The notes: a model not told the origin generated them from the sequence alone. Positions 41,249 to 50,594 are shown, numbered from the stretch's first letter. The stretch is 64,000 bases of DNA from Bacteroides neonati (GCF_000499785.1 NZ_HG726020.1:310001-374000), one strand, 5' to 3'. A program made the numbers and translations.

Positions 41249-42507
41249 TAGGTAAAGCGAACACCTGCCTGTATATTGAAGTTTACCGGATTGTCTTTGC
41301 GGATGGTTTTCACTTCCGAACCATCGTTAAAAAAGTGCACCACACCTGGTTCTACATATATACCCAGGTGTTTTGTTGCATTTATCTGTGCACCGACAGC
41401 ACCCATAACGGAAAGCTGCAATGGCTTTACAGTTATCTTTTCGCCCGCCAACTCACCGTATACACACTTCTCGACAGTTCCACCAGCCGACACATATAAA
41501 GTAAATAACTTCTTATCGACAAAGTTCCAATTGGCACGTATCGGAACACCGATATAGTGTAAACGCTGATCTTCCAAGGTAGCGCTTTTAGCCAACTTCA
41601 CATCTGATGAGAGCAGTGTATAAGTCAATCCGGTTTCTACAGAAAACCCCTTAGGCAATGTCTTGCGTACCGACAGTCCAAATGAAAGAGGTTGATGATG
41701 TTCTATTTCCATGACCTCATTGGCAACTTGCAAATAAGGAACACCTTCCTTGAATACAACCGTTTTGTCGCCCGGCACTTGCAAAACACCATCTGCTACT
41801 GCTGACATATTAAGCCGGGATAATTCTCCTCTCGGTTCAATATTCCCATTACTACCCGATAAAGCACCTGCGTTACCTACCGAAGCACCGATAGCCCAAC
41901 GCCCGGAACGGCTTTCAGTAGACTGTTGCGGTAAATGGAGTTTATCTCTCCCCGAAGGTTTCCGAGTTTGAGGTGTATCCGCGTGTGTAGTGGTTTCTTC
42001 TGATTTAACAACATCAGCTACATCGCTAGCCGATGATTTTTCGGAGATATCAATGGGCACAGTAGAATCAATACCCACAGCGTCGCTTTTTAAAGAATTT
42101 AAGATTCGGGGTTCTTCCTGATTCTTAGCCAACAATGAAGAACCAACCAGTGTACGGCCAGAGCCTTTTTTTACCTCTGTATTGACAACTTCCGATGAAG
42201 TGGTTTCGGCCGAATGTGGTAGTGTATCAGTAATCTTGGCCAATGTAGGCAATGAAGTCTGACGCATTTCATGAGCCGTTTGACTTTCGAGAAAATAGAG
42301 GCTAAGCGAGGTACCTACCACCAACAATACACTGGCAGCTACAGCGATCCACCTACGATGTAAAAACAGACGTTTTTCGGCAACCGGTAGCAGTTCCTTC
42401 TCCAGTTGTTCCCAACCGGCAGCAGGTAGTGGCTCGTTATAGTTATCGAGTCGATCCTTCCACTTTTTTACCCATAAATCTTTTTCTTCCATCTCTTTTC
42501 TATCCAT
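41245..42507 (-). CDS. Membrane-anchored sigma-factor partner with C-terminal barrel-like domain
   Basis: A 420-residue protein. The first about 50 residues are cytoplasmic and charged (LWVKKWKDRLDNYNEPLPAA, then GWEQLEKELLPVAEK), followed by one membrane segment (about 52-72, RWIAVAASVLLVVGTSLSLY). A Ser/Thr-rich spacer of about 150 residues leads to a beta-rich domain from about 270 (SFGLSVRKTLPKGFSVETGL, ending FNIQAGVRFTY) like an outer-membrane barrel. It overlaps the ECF sigma gene by 8 bp, so it is the likely anti-sigma factor. The joining of an inner-membrane anchor to a barrel-like domain is odd. Confidence 0.65.
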   Translation of the reverse strand: MDRKEMEEKDLWVKKWKDRLDNYNEPLPAAGWEQLEKELLPVAEKRLFLHRRWIAVAASVLLVVGTSLSLYFLESQTAHEMRQTSLPTLAKITDTLPHSAETTSSEVVNTEVKKGSGRTLVGSSLLAKNQEEPRILNSLKSDAVGIDSTVPIDISEKSSASDVADVVKSEETTTHADTPQTRKPSGRDKLHLPQQSTESRSGRWAIGASVGNAGALSGSNGNIEPRGELSRLNMSAVADGVLQVPGDKTVVFKEGVPYLQVANEVMEIEHHQPLSFGLSVRKTLPKGFSVETGLTYTLLSSDVKLAKSATLEDQRLHYIGVPIRANWNFVDKKLFTLYVSAGGTVEKCVYGELAGEKITVKPLQLSVMGAVGAQINATKHLGIYVEPGVVHFFNDGSEVKTIRKDNPVNFNIQAGVRFTY

Positions 42508-43048
42508 TTATCATTAACCACTCCTTCACTCTCTTGGCCAACACCCCTTTGGCACGAAACAATTGCGAAGACGAAGACTTCTCATTAATACCCAACAACT
42601 GAGCTATTTCGCGATGCGACTTATCCTCAAAGGTGTAGAGGTTAAATACAGTCCGATACCCATCGGGAAGCTCTTGAATAAATTGCATTAACACCGACTG
42701 GGGTATCGTTTCAATATCAGAAACTGTCGAATCATCGACTGCTTCGGGAGCCTCTTCAAGCGCCATAGCTTGAGCCATTACATCATTTTTACGTAAAAAC
42801 TGTAAGGCCATATTTACCATTACTTTATCCATCCACGCCCGTAAAGAGCCCTCGCCACGCCAGGTAAACTTGTCAAATGAAGCATATATTTTCAGAAAAC
42901 CATCGTGCATCAAATCCTGAGCGGTCTCTCTATCACCAGCATAGCGCAGACAGATTCCAAGCATCCGCCCCGCATATTGTTCATAGAGTGCTTTGCGAGC
43001 GTAGTTTTCACCACGCTTACATCGTTCACACAGTTCCTGTTCTTCCAT
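42500..43048 (-). CDS. ECF RNA polymerase sigma factor
   Basis: A 182-residue sigma-70 family factor from the ATG at 43048 (four codons upstream an ATG at 43060 is possible). Region 2: YEQYAGRMLGICLRYAGDRE, then AQDLMHDGFLKIYASFDKF. Region 4: LPDGYRTVFNLYTFEDKSHR followed by EIAQLLGINEKSSSSQLFRA. It overlaps the partner gene downstream by 8 bp. The partner's anchor suggests regulation by a membrane signal; the regulon is unknown. Confidence 0.88.
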   Translation of the reverse strand: MEEQELCERCKRGENYARKALYEQYAGRMLGICLRYAGDRETAQDLMHDGFLKIYASFDKFTWRGEGSLRAWMDKVMVNMALQFLRKNDVMAQAMALEEAPEAVDDSTVSDIETIPQSVLMQFIQELPDGYRTVFNLYTFEDKSHREIAQLLGINEKSSSSQLFRAKGVLAKRVKEWLMING

Positions 43049-43082
43049 TCTCTTTAACACGTGTTTACCTTATTAAATACGA

Positions 43083-43113
43083 CAAAGATAGAAATACTGC
43101 GCAAAGAGACCAA
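43083..43113 (-). promoter_or_regulatory. Promoter of the ECF sigma operon
   Basis: On the minus strand TATCTTTG (plus 43083-43090) is preceded by GTTG (TTG from plus 43111-43113) with a 20-bp spacer, 35 bp upstream of the sigma start codon. Confidence 0.55.
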
Positions 43114-43231
43114 CTCTTTTAATACTTTTGTTTATTTAACAATCAATAGTGCAGTATTAGTTACCGTTCTACGTTTTTCAAACAAAGAGTAAACATAACT
43201 GATATATAAATCTAAAAATACAAGCGAACTT

Positions 43232-43981
43232 ATGAAGAAATTAAAACTTATTGCTTTAGCAGTCGTACTAACCATTACCCCTTTCTTACAGTCATGCTTA
43301 GATGATGACAAACCCGAATATCCATGGTTGGCGTTCAGCACCATTCGTACATTGGAAAACGTTGAGAATGGTTACTACTTTGGCTTGGACGACGGTTCCA
43401 AATTGTATCCTGGAGACACCACAAGAATCGATCAATACAAAGTTATTGACGGACAAAGAGCATTTGTCTATTACGACTATCTTGATGAACCCAAAACCGG
43501 TTACGACTACAACATCAAAGTCGGTCAAATTATCAACATCCTTACCAAAGACATTGTTGACCTCACAGCAGAGAATGCAGAGAAAATTGGTGACAATAAA
43601 ATCAACATGACCTACTCCTGGATCGCTCAAGGATATTTGAATATCGAATTTCAATATTTAGGTACCCACAGTAGTGATAAAAAGCATTTCCTGAATTTGG
43701 TTCAAAACACGATGAATCACGAAAACGATGAAGAAGGTTATATCAGCCTCGAGTTTCGTCACAATGCAGAAGGCGATTCTCCCGAACGGATTGGAGAGGG
43801 ATATGTATCTTTCAAATTAGATAAAATAGAAAAGGAGATGGAAAATGCGAAAGGTCTGAAAATTCGTGTGAATACAATTTATGACGGAGAGAAGTTTGTC
43901 AAAATAGAATTTAAAAAAGGCACTGACAAAAAGGCGGCAACACATGGCGTTTCTGTCAACACGCTCCAAGCGATTCATTAA
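43232..43981 (+). CDS. NigD-like lipoprotein
   Basis: A 249-residue lipoprotein (signal MKKLKLIALAVVLTITPFLQ, lipidated cysteine at about residue 22 in SCLDDDK). The two-part NigD layout is visible: an OB-like N-terminal domain (GYYFGLDDGSKLYPGDTTRI, then GQRAFVYYDYLDE) and a beta-sandwich C-terminal domain (YLNIEFQYLGTHSSDKKHFL, ISLEFRHNAEGDSPER). NigD-like proteins are common outer-membrane lipoproteins of Bacteroides, with unclear roles. It is a single-gene unit ending in a strong terminator. Confidence 0.82.
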   Translation: MKKLKLIALAVVLTITPFLQSCLDDDKPEYPWLAFSTIRTLENVENGYYFGLDDGSKLYPGDTTRIDQYKVIDGQRAFVYYDYLDEPKTGYDYNIKVGQIINILTKDIVDLTAENAEKIGDNKINMTYSWIAQGYLNIEFQYLGTHSSDKKHFLNLVQNTMNHENDEEGYISLEFRHNAEGDSPERIGEGYVSFKLDKIEKEMENAKGLKIRVNTIYDGEKFVKIEFKKGTDKKAATHGVSVNTLQAIH

Positions 43982-43995
43982 CTCTAATTGAATAA

Positions 43996-44040
43996 AACAA
44001 TAAAGGCGGTGCTTATTTCAAGCACCGCCTTTATTGTTTT
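43996..44040 (+). terminator. Strong terminator after nigD-like gene
   Basis: AACAATAAAGGCGGTGCTT (43996-44014) pairs exactly with 44020-44038, with a 5-nt loop, and four Ts follow the stem. It is a strong, symmetrical intrinsic terminator. Confidence 0.92.
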
Positions 44041-44066
44041 AAAAAGTTTCGTATCGAAATTATTAC

Positions 44067-44074
44067 TACCTTTG
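44067..44074 (+). promoter_or_regulatory. -7 box before the EamA transporter gene
   Basis: TACCTTTG matches TAnnTTTG and lies 32 bp before the start codon. A TTTC at about 44046-44050, in place of TTTG, is the only -33 candidate. Confidence 0.5.
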
Positions 44075-44106
44075 CAACATTTTTTAATAAACAGCAAACA
44101 CTTCTA

Positions 44107-45009
44107 ATGAAAAAAGGTCTTTTTTACGCCATACTTGCTTCGGTGCTTTGGGCGATTGTAAATCCATTTATTAAACAAGGGCTCAGTTACGATTTTACCC
44201 CTATGAATTTTGCCGGTATTCGTTTTACCACAGTAGGCGTTATTCTCTTTGCCTATACATGGCATAAAGGGATGTGGAAAAAAATCACCCAACACAAACG
44301 GTTGTTTTCCAACCTGATACTTATCAATATGTTTATGGGCTACACAGCCTTCTATTTTGGTGTCGACTTCGTAAGTGGAGCTATTTCATCTATCATTATG
44401 GGTATGACGCCATTGATTAATGTCCTATTGGCACATATGCTGGCCAGTAATGACAAGCTCAATACGCATAAAATAATCAGCATCCTCATCAGTCTTATCG
44501 GCCTACTTCTCATCGTGGGAATGGGTAGCAATGGCGAACCTCTCGACTGGAAGGGCATAGCTGGTATTGTGTTACTTTTGCTCAGTATCATCTTCCAAGG
44601 CTATTCTGCCATCTCTGTATCTGAAGACAGAGGCAAGGTTAATCCTGTCTTTCTGAATGCAGTGCAAATGTTTTTTGGCGGATTAATGATATATACCGTA
44701 GGACTTTTCACCGAAGGCTATCACTCGTTTATCGGAAAACCTTCTGGATTCTATATTAGTTTGGCCATTTTGGTTTTCATCTCCGTATTTGCATTCAGTT
44801 TTTGGTTTATAGCTCTACAAAGTAAAGGAGCCAAGGTAAGCGACATTAATATGTGCCGCCTTATTAATCCCATCCTAGGTGCTCTATTAAGCTGGACGAT
44901 ATTGCCCGACGAGCACCCTACATTCAGCACAGTTGCGGGAATGGTTATTATTGTAACGTCATTAGTCTTCTACTTTAAAGGAGGTAAAAAGAGAGCAAAG
45001 AGTCAATGA
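44107..45009 (+). CDS. EamA/DMT-family transporter
   Basis: A 300-residue inner-membrane protein with about ten hydrophobic helices in two homologous halves, the layout of drug/metabolite exporters. EamA patterns are seen in AILASVLWAIVNPFIKQGLS at the start, MGYTAFYFGVDFVSGAISSI, and INPILGALLSWTILPDEHPT near the end. The substrate cannot be predicted; many family members export amino acids or sugars. It converges with oxyR, whose stop is 4 bp past its own. Confidence 0.85.
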   Translation: MKKGLFYAILASVLWAIVNPFIKQGLSYDFTPMNFAGIRFTTVGVILFAYTWHKGMWKKITQHKRLFSNLILINMFMGYTAFYFGVDFVSGAISSIIMGMTPLINVLLAHMLASNDKLNTHKIISILISLIGLLLIVGMGSNGEPLDWKGIAGIVLLLLSIIFQGYSAISVSEDRGKVNPVFLNAVQMFFGGLMIYTVGLFTEGYHSFIGKPSGFYISLAILVFISVFAFSFWFIALQSKGAKVSDINMCRLINPILGALLSWTILPDEHPTFSTVAGMVIIVTSLVFYFKGGKKRAKSQ

Positions 45010-45013
45010 TGCA

Positions 45014-45940
45014 TTAAACGATACACTGTATTGCCTGAAGAGCTAACATTTCTTTAGGCACTGCAGCTTGTATCTCCTCTTTCAACACCTGCAATAAGCG
45101 GTGCCGAATAAAGTTTTTGCTGGTAACCAACAGGATCTGTCGAGTAGGACGCGGAATAGCAAAAGGCCTTACCATCTCTTGCTGCTCCTTGGTTAGTTGC
45201 ATCACAGCCAGTTCGGGAATAAACGTAATGCCTTTCCCATTTTCGACCATGTGCATAAAAGTCTCCATACTACCCAAACGATAAGCCATCTGATGTACTT
45301 TCACCGCTTCCATCTGGCAAAAACGCATCAACTGGTCTCGAAAGCAATGCCCCTCGTCAAGCAGCCAAAGCCGCTCACCGGTAATGTCTGACGTACGTAT
45401 CAATTCGTGTTTAAACAAGGATTCTTTGCGGGAAACATATCCGAAGAATTGTTCGTAAAAAAGTGGAATCTCCTGCAAAGTATTATCATCCTGCTTGGTA
45501 GCAAGGATAGCCGCATCAATCTCCCCTTTATGAAGAGCTTGCTGGATATCTTGTGTTTTCATCTCCATCACTTGTATATCCAGCTCAGGATACTTTTCTA
45601 ACAATTGTGGAAAGAAACGCGGCAGCAAATAGGGAGCAATCGTCGGTAATACAGCCAACCTGAAACGACCGGTCAAAGCACCTTTTTCTTCGCTGATAAT
45701 TTCTTTTACTTTAGAGGTCTGCTCAAGGATGATACGTGCCTGAGCAATCACTTTCTCTCCAATAATAGTCGGACAGACCGGTTGCATGGTACGATCAAAA
45801 AGCTTCACTCCAAGTTCTTCCTCAAGTTTTTGAATCATGGCACTCAGAGTCGGTTGTGTTATGTGGCAATACTCGGCCGCTTTTGCAAAATGTCTAAACT
45901 GATCAACTGCAAGTATATACTCTAATTGTTGTATGGTCAT
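45014..45940 (-). CDS. oxyR: OxyR, hydrogen-peroxide-responsive LysR regulator
   Basis: A 308-residue LysR-type regulator with an N-terminal helix-turn-helix (FAKAAEYCHITQPTLSAMIQ). The redox cysteines are C199 and C208 in GHCFRDQLMRFC, at the same numbers as in Escherichia coli OxyR, where peroxide joins them as a disulfide and switches on transcription. It is divergent from dps, a classic OxyR target, with 132 bp between the genes. This gene pair therefore is an anaerobe's peroxide defence. Confidence 0.93.
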   Translation of the reverse strand: MTIQQLEYILAVDQFRHFAKAAEYCHITQPTLSAMIQKLEEELGVKLFDRTMQPVCPTIIGEKVIAQARIILEQTSKVKEIISEEKGALTGRFRLAVLPTIAPYLLPRFFPQLLEKYPELDIQVMEMKTQDIQQALHKGEIDAAILATKQDDNTLQEIPLFYEQFFGYVSRKESLFKHELIRTSDITGERLWLLDEGHCFRDQLMRFCQMEAVKVHQMAYRLGSMETFMHMVENGKGITFIPELAVMQLTKEQQEMVRPFAIPRPTRQILLVTSKNFIRHRLLQVLKEEIQAAVPKEMLALQAIQCIV

Positions 45941-45976
45941 CGAACATTATTTATTAAGTGATAGAATAGGTCTATG

Positions 45977-45984
45977 CAAAGATA
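45977..45984 (-). promoter_or_regulatory. -7 box of oxyR
   Basis: CAAAGATA on the plus strand reads TATCTTTG on the minus strand, directed at oxyR, 36 bp upstream of its start. The -33 box is weak. With the dps box (46020-46027) it leaves a 35-bp centre that could hold an OxyR site. Confidence 0.5.
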
Positions 45985-45995
45985 GAAATTATCAG

Positions 45996-46027
45996 TTTGA
46001 CACGTATACATTTTCACTCTATCTTTG
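45996..46027 (+). promoter_or_regulatory. dps promoter
   Basis: TTTG at 45996-45999 and TATCTTTG at 46020-46027 have a 20-bp spacer and match the Bacteroides consensus. The dps start codon is 45 bp beyond the -7 box. Confidence 0.75.
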
Positions 46028-46072
46028 CAACGAAGAAAAAAATAAAGTATAAATTCTAAAAAACAAAAGAGT

Positions 46073-46546
46073 ATGAAAACATTAGACTATATCCATTTGA
46101 GTGAAACAGGTGCCAATAGCGTAGTAGCATCTTTGCAGCAATTACTGGCCGACTTCCAGATTTATTATACCAACCTTCGTGGTTTTCACTGGAACATTAA
46201 AGGACACGATTTCTTCGTACTTCACTCTCAATTTGAGAAAATGTATGACGATGCAGCCGAGAAAGTAGATGAGATAGCCGAACGCATCCTAATGCTGGGA
46301 GGCACTCCTTCAAACAAGTTCAGCGACTACCTGAAGATATCCAACCTCAATGAAGTAGATAAAGTAAGTAACGGTAATGAAGCTCTCAAAAACATTCTGG
46401 AAACTTATAGCCACTTTATCCGCGAAGAGCGTAAAATACTTTCTATCGCATCTCAAGCAGGCGATGAAGTAACCGTGGCTTTGATGAGCGACTACCTAAA
46501 AGAGCAGGAAAAAATGGTTTGGATGTTGACAGCATATAACAGCTGA
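46073..46546 (+). CDS. dps: Dps, DNA-protecting ferritin-like protein
   Basis: A 157-residue protein that stores iron and consumes peroxide, and in many species coats DNA. Ferroxidase residues are visible in RGFHWNIKGHDFF (H39), H51 and the following DDAAEKVDEIAERI (acidic pair about 60-66). The length and helical pattern are standard. It is divergent from oxyR and followed by a strong terminator. Confidence 0.93.
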   Translation: MKTLDYIHLSETGANSVVASLQQLLADFQIYYTNLRGFHWNIKGHDFFVLHSQFEKMYDDAAEKVDEIAERILMLGGTPSNKFSDYLKISNLNEVDKVSNGNEALKNILETYSHFIREERKILSIASQAGDEVTVALMSDYLKEQEKMVWMLTAYNS

Positions 46547-46631
46547 GCCACAGCGAAAAATAGTTAAGTGAAAAATGAGTAAGTAAAAACGGTTAATAGT
46601 AAGAAACACATTATAAACAAAACGACAAAAC

Positions 46632-46674
46632 AAGCGGGTGCCTCTGCAATAGAGAAGCACCCGCTTACTTTTAA
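46632..46674. terminator. Terminator between dps and the hexosaminidase gene
   Basis: AAGCGGGTGC (46632-46641) pairs exactly with GCACCCGCTT (46657-46666); the inner CTCT/AGAG extends the stem. It serves the convergent dps and GH20 transcripts. A short T-rich stretch follows on the plus strand. Confidence 0.85.
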
Positions 46675-48989
46675 TGTAAAAGCCACTCTTTGGGCAACAC
46701 TTGTTTTTCGCCTCTTTCATTCAGCAGGTACATTTCGAGCATACCGCCATTGTGGTCGAAATAACGAACCTCCATCGGATGAAGCCCCTTCTTCAATGCT
46801 TTCTGAGCAATCACTTCAGCGGGCGAATGTGCTCCGTCATTATTAAGAAACAAATCACCGTCAAGGGTCAATGTGCTTCCATCGTCCGAAAACAGAGCAA
46901 ATGTATATACACCATCAGCAGGAATGTTGAGATATCCCTTCAATACCAGGCCAATATTTCCTTTTACTCCTTCCGGAATGGATACGGCATCAACCTTATA
47001 AGTTCCGTTGACCGGTGCAGTTGTTATATTGGCGCATCGATTGCCACGGAAGTCATACCAGGTAGCCTGCAAACCATTGGCGGTAGGTTTTGCCTGCAAA
47101 TCGGCTTCTGCATAGGGAGTCTTCTTGAAATAAGTTTGCACTACATCACAAGGTGTGCCATCAGGACGGAAGGTACGAATACGGAAGGTAGTAGACTCTG
47201 TTACCTTTAGATCGCCCTGATACAATAGCGACTTCTTAGTAGGGATACTTCCATCTGTCGTATATCTGATTTCGGTTCCGGGTATAGGACACTCAATCGA
47301 AAGTATTTTTTCGTTGACAAAAGCATTGACGTTATGAAAACCACGTAAATCGGGAATTCTATAATTCACTCCTAGAATATCTAATCTCTTTAATTGTGGG
47401 ATGATGGCTCGATAAAACTCAGTCTCATTGAGTTTAGCTGCCGGTTCGGCCCATGCTATTTCGCTTAAAGCCATGATACGTGGAAATACCATATATTCCC
47501 ACCGCTTCATACTTGGAATCCACTCGGCCCATACATTTGCTTGTACACCCATCACCAACCGTTGTTGTTCCGCACTCAAATCATTGGATAACGGATCGTA
47601 TCCCAAAATTTGTTTCAGCGTGTTTTTATCTTGCTGATAATCAAAATAGCAATACTTATTAGGCGATTCGATAACCTGCATACCCGCTTTGGTAGCATGA
47701 GGAACAGCTGTCGGGTTCCAACTTCTCCACCACATGATGACAGCATCTTTCGACAGTCCGTCCTCTCCCACTTCGTCCCAGCCAATAAGTCTTTTACCGT
47801 TTTCGTTAAAGAACTTTTCCATATCACGAACAAACCATGCCTGCAATTCGTCTTCCGAATGAAGCTTTTCGTCCTTCATCCGCTTCTGGCAATCCGCGCA
47901 CTTCTTCCAATTTGTTTTTTCTACCTCATCGCCTCCCAAATGAACAAACGTGGATGGAAAGAGCTCGAATACCTCTTTATAAATATCCTTGCAAAAGTTC
48001 AGTGCGGCATCTTTCCCTGGACAGATGGGAGAAGAAAAGGTATTTCCCCAACCGATCAAACCGGTACACGCCACGTCGGGATATTGACTGATAGCAGCCA
48101 AGAAATGTCCGGGCATATCAACTTCCGGAATTACCTCGATGCCACGCTGCGTAGCATAAGAAACAATCTCTTTTATATCCTGCTGCGTGTAATACCCCCC
48201 ATAAAGGGTATCCCCTTTTTCTATTTTCAACTTCTCGGTTGGAAGTAGAAAATCAGTATTATCTTCTTTAGCCGCACGATTGATACATTCTCTATCGTGT
48301 GCATTCAACTTTCGCCAAGCACCTTTTTCTGTAAGTAAAGGATATTTCTTAACCTCCATTCGCCACCCCTGATCATCGGTAAGATGCCAATGGAATTTAT
48401 TCAGCTTATAGAGCGTCATCATATCCAATACATGCTTCACTTCTTCCTTGCTCCAGAAATGACGAGACGCATCCATCATCAATCCTCGCCAGGCCAAACG
48501 AGGCGCATCTTCAATCTTCACGGCAGGGAGAGAAAAAACAACTCCTTTGCTTTTCGCTTTCGCTTGTTCTATTTCGGCTGGTAATAATTGCCGGATAGTC
48601 GAAATAGCCGAAATAATCCCGGCATAGCTTGCTGCATTGACAACAATACCATTTTTGTGGACGTTCAACTGATAAGCTCCTTCCTTTTTCATAGAAAGAC
48701 CGTTGGGCATATTCTCCTGTCCAACCAATTGAAGTGAGATATCTCCTTTACCAACCTTGACTGTTGATCTGACTACCTGTCGGATCAGGCTTTGCAAATA
48801 AGTACTGGCAGGCAGTAGGGAAGCGTCAGATACACCTATTGTTAATCCGTTCTTTAGCGTAAAATCGCCGGGTTGTTCTATAATTGAAACCGGTGTTGGA
48901 AGTACGGAAATAACTCTTTTTTCTTTTTGCGACGCATGACAAAGGGTTGCCGAAACGAGCAGAAAGGAGATTAAAAATCGTTTAAACAT
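46671..48989 (-). CDS. Beta-N-acetylhexosaminidase, GH20 with C-terminal PA14-like domain
   Basis: A 772-residue exported enzyme (signal peptide ending near SATLCHA, residue 20) that removes terminal N-acetylglucosamine or N-acetylgalactosamine from glycans. Residues about 30-150 are the GH20b domain. The catalytic barrel (about 155-510) has RLAWRGLMMDASRHFWSKEE and the Asp-Glu pair D354-E355 in HLGGDEVE. The stretch ECPIPGTEIRYTTDGSIPTK, about residues 565-590, is a chitobiase-type C-terminal domain. The last about 130 residues (YLNIPADGVYTFALFSDDGS) look like PA14, a sugar-binding domain. Two sulfatase genes upstream on the same strand suggest action on sulfated host glycans. Confidence 0.9.
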   Translation of the reverse strand: MFKRFLISFLLVSATLCHASQKEKRVISVLPTPVSIIEQPGDFTLKNGLTIGVSDASLLPASTYLQSLIRQVVRSTVKVGKGDISLQLVGQENMPNGLSMKKEGAYQLNVHKNGIVVNAASYAGIISAISTIRQLLPAEIEQAKAKSKGVVFSLPAVKIEDAPRLAWRGLMMDASRHFWSKEEVKHVLDMMTLYKLNKFHWHLTDDQGWRMEVKKYPLLTEKGAWRKLNAHDRECINRAAKEDNTDFLLPTEKLKIEKGDTLYGGYYTQQDIKEIVSYATQRGIEVIPEVDMPGHFLAAISQYPDVACTGLIGWGNTFSSPICPGKDAALNFCKDIYKEVFELFPSTFVHLGGDEVEKTNWKKCADCQKRMKDEKLHSEDELQAWFVRDMEKFFNENGKRLIGWDEVGEDGLSKDAVIMWWRSWNPTAVPHATKAGMQVIESPNKYCYFDYQQDKNTLKQILGYDPLSNDLSAEQQRLVMGVQANVWAEWIPSMKRWEYMVFPRIMALSEIAWAEPAAKLNETEFYRAIIPQLKRLDILGVNYRIPDLRGFHNVNAFVNEKILSIECPIPGTEIRYTTDGSIPTKKSLLYQGDLKVTESTTFRIRTFRPDGTPCDVVQTYFKKTPYAEADLQAKPTANGLQATWYDFRGNRCANITTAPVNGTYKVDAVSIPEGVKGNIGLVLKGYLNIPADGVYTFALFSDDGSTLTLDGDLFLNNDGAHSPAEVIAQKALKKGLHPMEVRYFDHNGGMLEMYLLNERGEKQVLPKEWLLH

Positions 48990-49001
48990 AGTTTTATGGT
49001 T

Positions 49002-50588
49002 TTATTCGTTGAAGTTTGTTTTTATTATTTCTTTCATCCGCAGAGAATGCTCATCGGTATCTCCACATTCTTCACGCAATTTAAGTAACTCTTTTTTCAT
49101 TTCTTTGATAATGGAAGCATATTTCTTATCGTTATAAGCATTCCGATTTTCTTTAGGATCATTTTGAAGATCAAAAAACTCCCACGATGGAACCGACACT
49201 TCATCGGAGGACCCCAATGTATGCAGTTTGTCTCCATAAAGAAAGATCAGTTTATAACGATCATTTCGAATACCGATGTGTGCCGGTCGAATGCTGTGCT
49301 GTGTCCAATAACGATAATAAATACTTTTACGCCAATCTGCCGGAGTTTTTTCACACAGATTCTTGCTAAAACTCCTGCCTTGTGCGCCTTCCATCTCATT
49401 CATACCTGCAAGTTCAATCAATGTCGGAGCAAAATCAACGTTCAGGATTAAGTCGTTCAAACGTTTACCCGCAGGAACCTTTTCCGGATATCGGATCACA
49501 AAAGGCATACGAGCCGATTCTTCATAAAACATTCGTTTATCATAAAAACCATGCTCACCCAGAAAGTATCCTTGATCGGAAACATACACTACAATTGTAT
49601 TATTGGCAATACCCATCTCATCGAGTGTTTCCAGTAAGCGACCGATATTATCGTCGACTGTAGCCCCACATCGTAAATAATCTTTTATTAATTTCTGATA
49701 AGTAGCTTTCCGAGCCACCGTCCGGTTCATGCCTTTGGTTGAGAAAGGAAGCCCCGGATAGCGACACCACCATTTATCCGGATCATCGGATGCTTTCATC
49801 CAATTGCGTCCAATCGTTTCAAGAGTCTGTCCCTCAAAGGTTCTCCCAGTCGTTTCGGGTCCCCAGTCAAGTAAATTATCCGGCTCCGGAAAAACGACGC
49901 CATCATAGAGATGTTTCATACGTGCAGGATAGTCATAAGGCTCATGTGTTGCCTTAAAATGGCAACACATGAGAAACGGTTGCTCTTTATCCTGTTGTTT
50001 AAGCCATTTTATGGCCTTATCAGTGACAATATCTGTAGAAAAGCCATGTACACGCTCCCCAAAATTTCGGTTTCCCGGCCAAGGGTCCGTACTATTGATA
50101 AACGTAGGATCAACATACTCTCCCTGATCGTGAAAGATCGAATAATAATCAAACCCTTGCGGTTGGGATTTCAGGTGCCACTTACCGACAAGTGCCGTAT
50201 GGTATCCCCCTTTTTGAAGAGTCGTTGCCAGCGTAGGCAACGAGGTAGCCAAGGAATCATCCAGTGTATATACGCCGTTCCGATGACTGTATTGTCCGGT
50301 CAGAATAGCGGCTCTACTAGGTACCGATATCGAATTGGTACAGAAACAATTATCCAGAACCGTTCCTTCCGAGGCCAATCGTCTAATATGCTGATTCTGG
50401 ACATAATCGGCCAGTACCCCTCCATAAATTCCCCATGCCTGCGCAGTATGGTCATCACTGAGAATAAAAAGAATATTTGGTTTATCCGGTTTATCCACGG
50501 GAGAGTCTTTCGATACATTTCCGGCAAAAGCTGGTGTTGCCACTACCGATAAGAGGAAATAATGTATAGATTTATAAGTGTTTTTCAT
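49002..50588 (-). CDS. Sulfatase, serine type (S1 family)
   Basis: A 528-residue exported sulfatase with a signal peptide (cleavage near AFAGNVS, residue 22). The metal site is ILSDDHTAQ near residue 42. The catalytic motif is S88-V-P-S-R; the serine must be oxidised to formylglycine by an anaerobic sulfatase-maturing enzyme (radical SAM), which is not seen in this window. Other family parts are GKWHLKSQPQGFDYY and a late GEHGFYDKRMFYEESARMPF. It cuts sulfate esters from a glycan; the exact sugar is unknown. The next sulfatase gene is 6 bp upstream. Confidence 0.9.
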   Translation of the reverse strand: MKNTYKSIHYFLLSVVATPAFAGNVSKDSPVDKPDKPNILFILSDDHTAQAWGIYGGVLADYVQNQHIRRLASEGTVLDNCFCTNSISVPSRAAILTGQYSHRNGVYTLDDSLATSLPTLATTLQKGGYHTALVGKWHLKSQPQGFDYYSIFHDQGEYVDPTFINSTDPWPGNRNFGERVHGFSTDIVTDKAIKWLKQQDKEQPFLMCCHFKATHEPYDYPARMKHLYDGVVFPEPDNLLDWGPETTGRTFEGQTLETIGRNWMKASDDPDKWWCRYPGLPFSTKGMNRTVARKATYQKLIKDYLRCGATVDDNIGRLLETLDEMGIANNTIVVYVSDQGYFLGEHGFYDKRMFYEESARMPFVIRYPEKVPAGKRLNDLILNVDFAPTLIELAGMNEMEGAQGRSFSKNLCEKTPADWRKSIYYRYWTQHSIRPAHIGIRNDRYKLIFLYGDKLHTLGSSDEVSVPSWEFFDLQNDPKENRNAYNDKKYASIIKEMKKELLKLREECGDTDEHSLRMKEIIKTNFNE

Positions 50589-50594
50589 ATCATT

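Noticed and set aside
47610..48248. 212-residue plus-strand open frame
   Set aside because: Antisense to the GH20 catalytic domain; no domain and no start signal.
49911..50552. 213-residue plus-strand open frame
   Set aside because: It lies entirely antisense to a clear sulfatase gene, and its product (Arg/Cys/Ile-rich) has no domain; it is a shadow of the coding strand.
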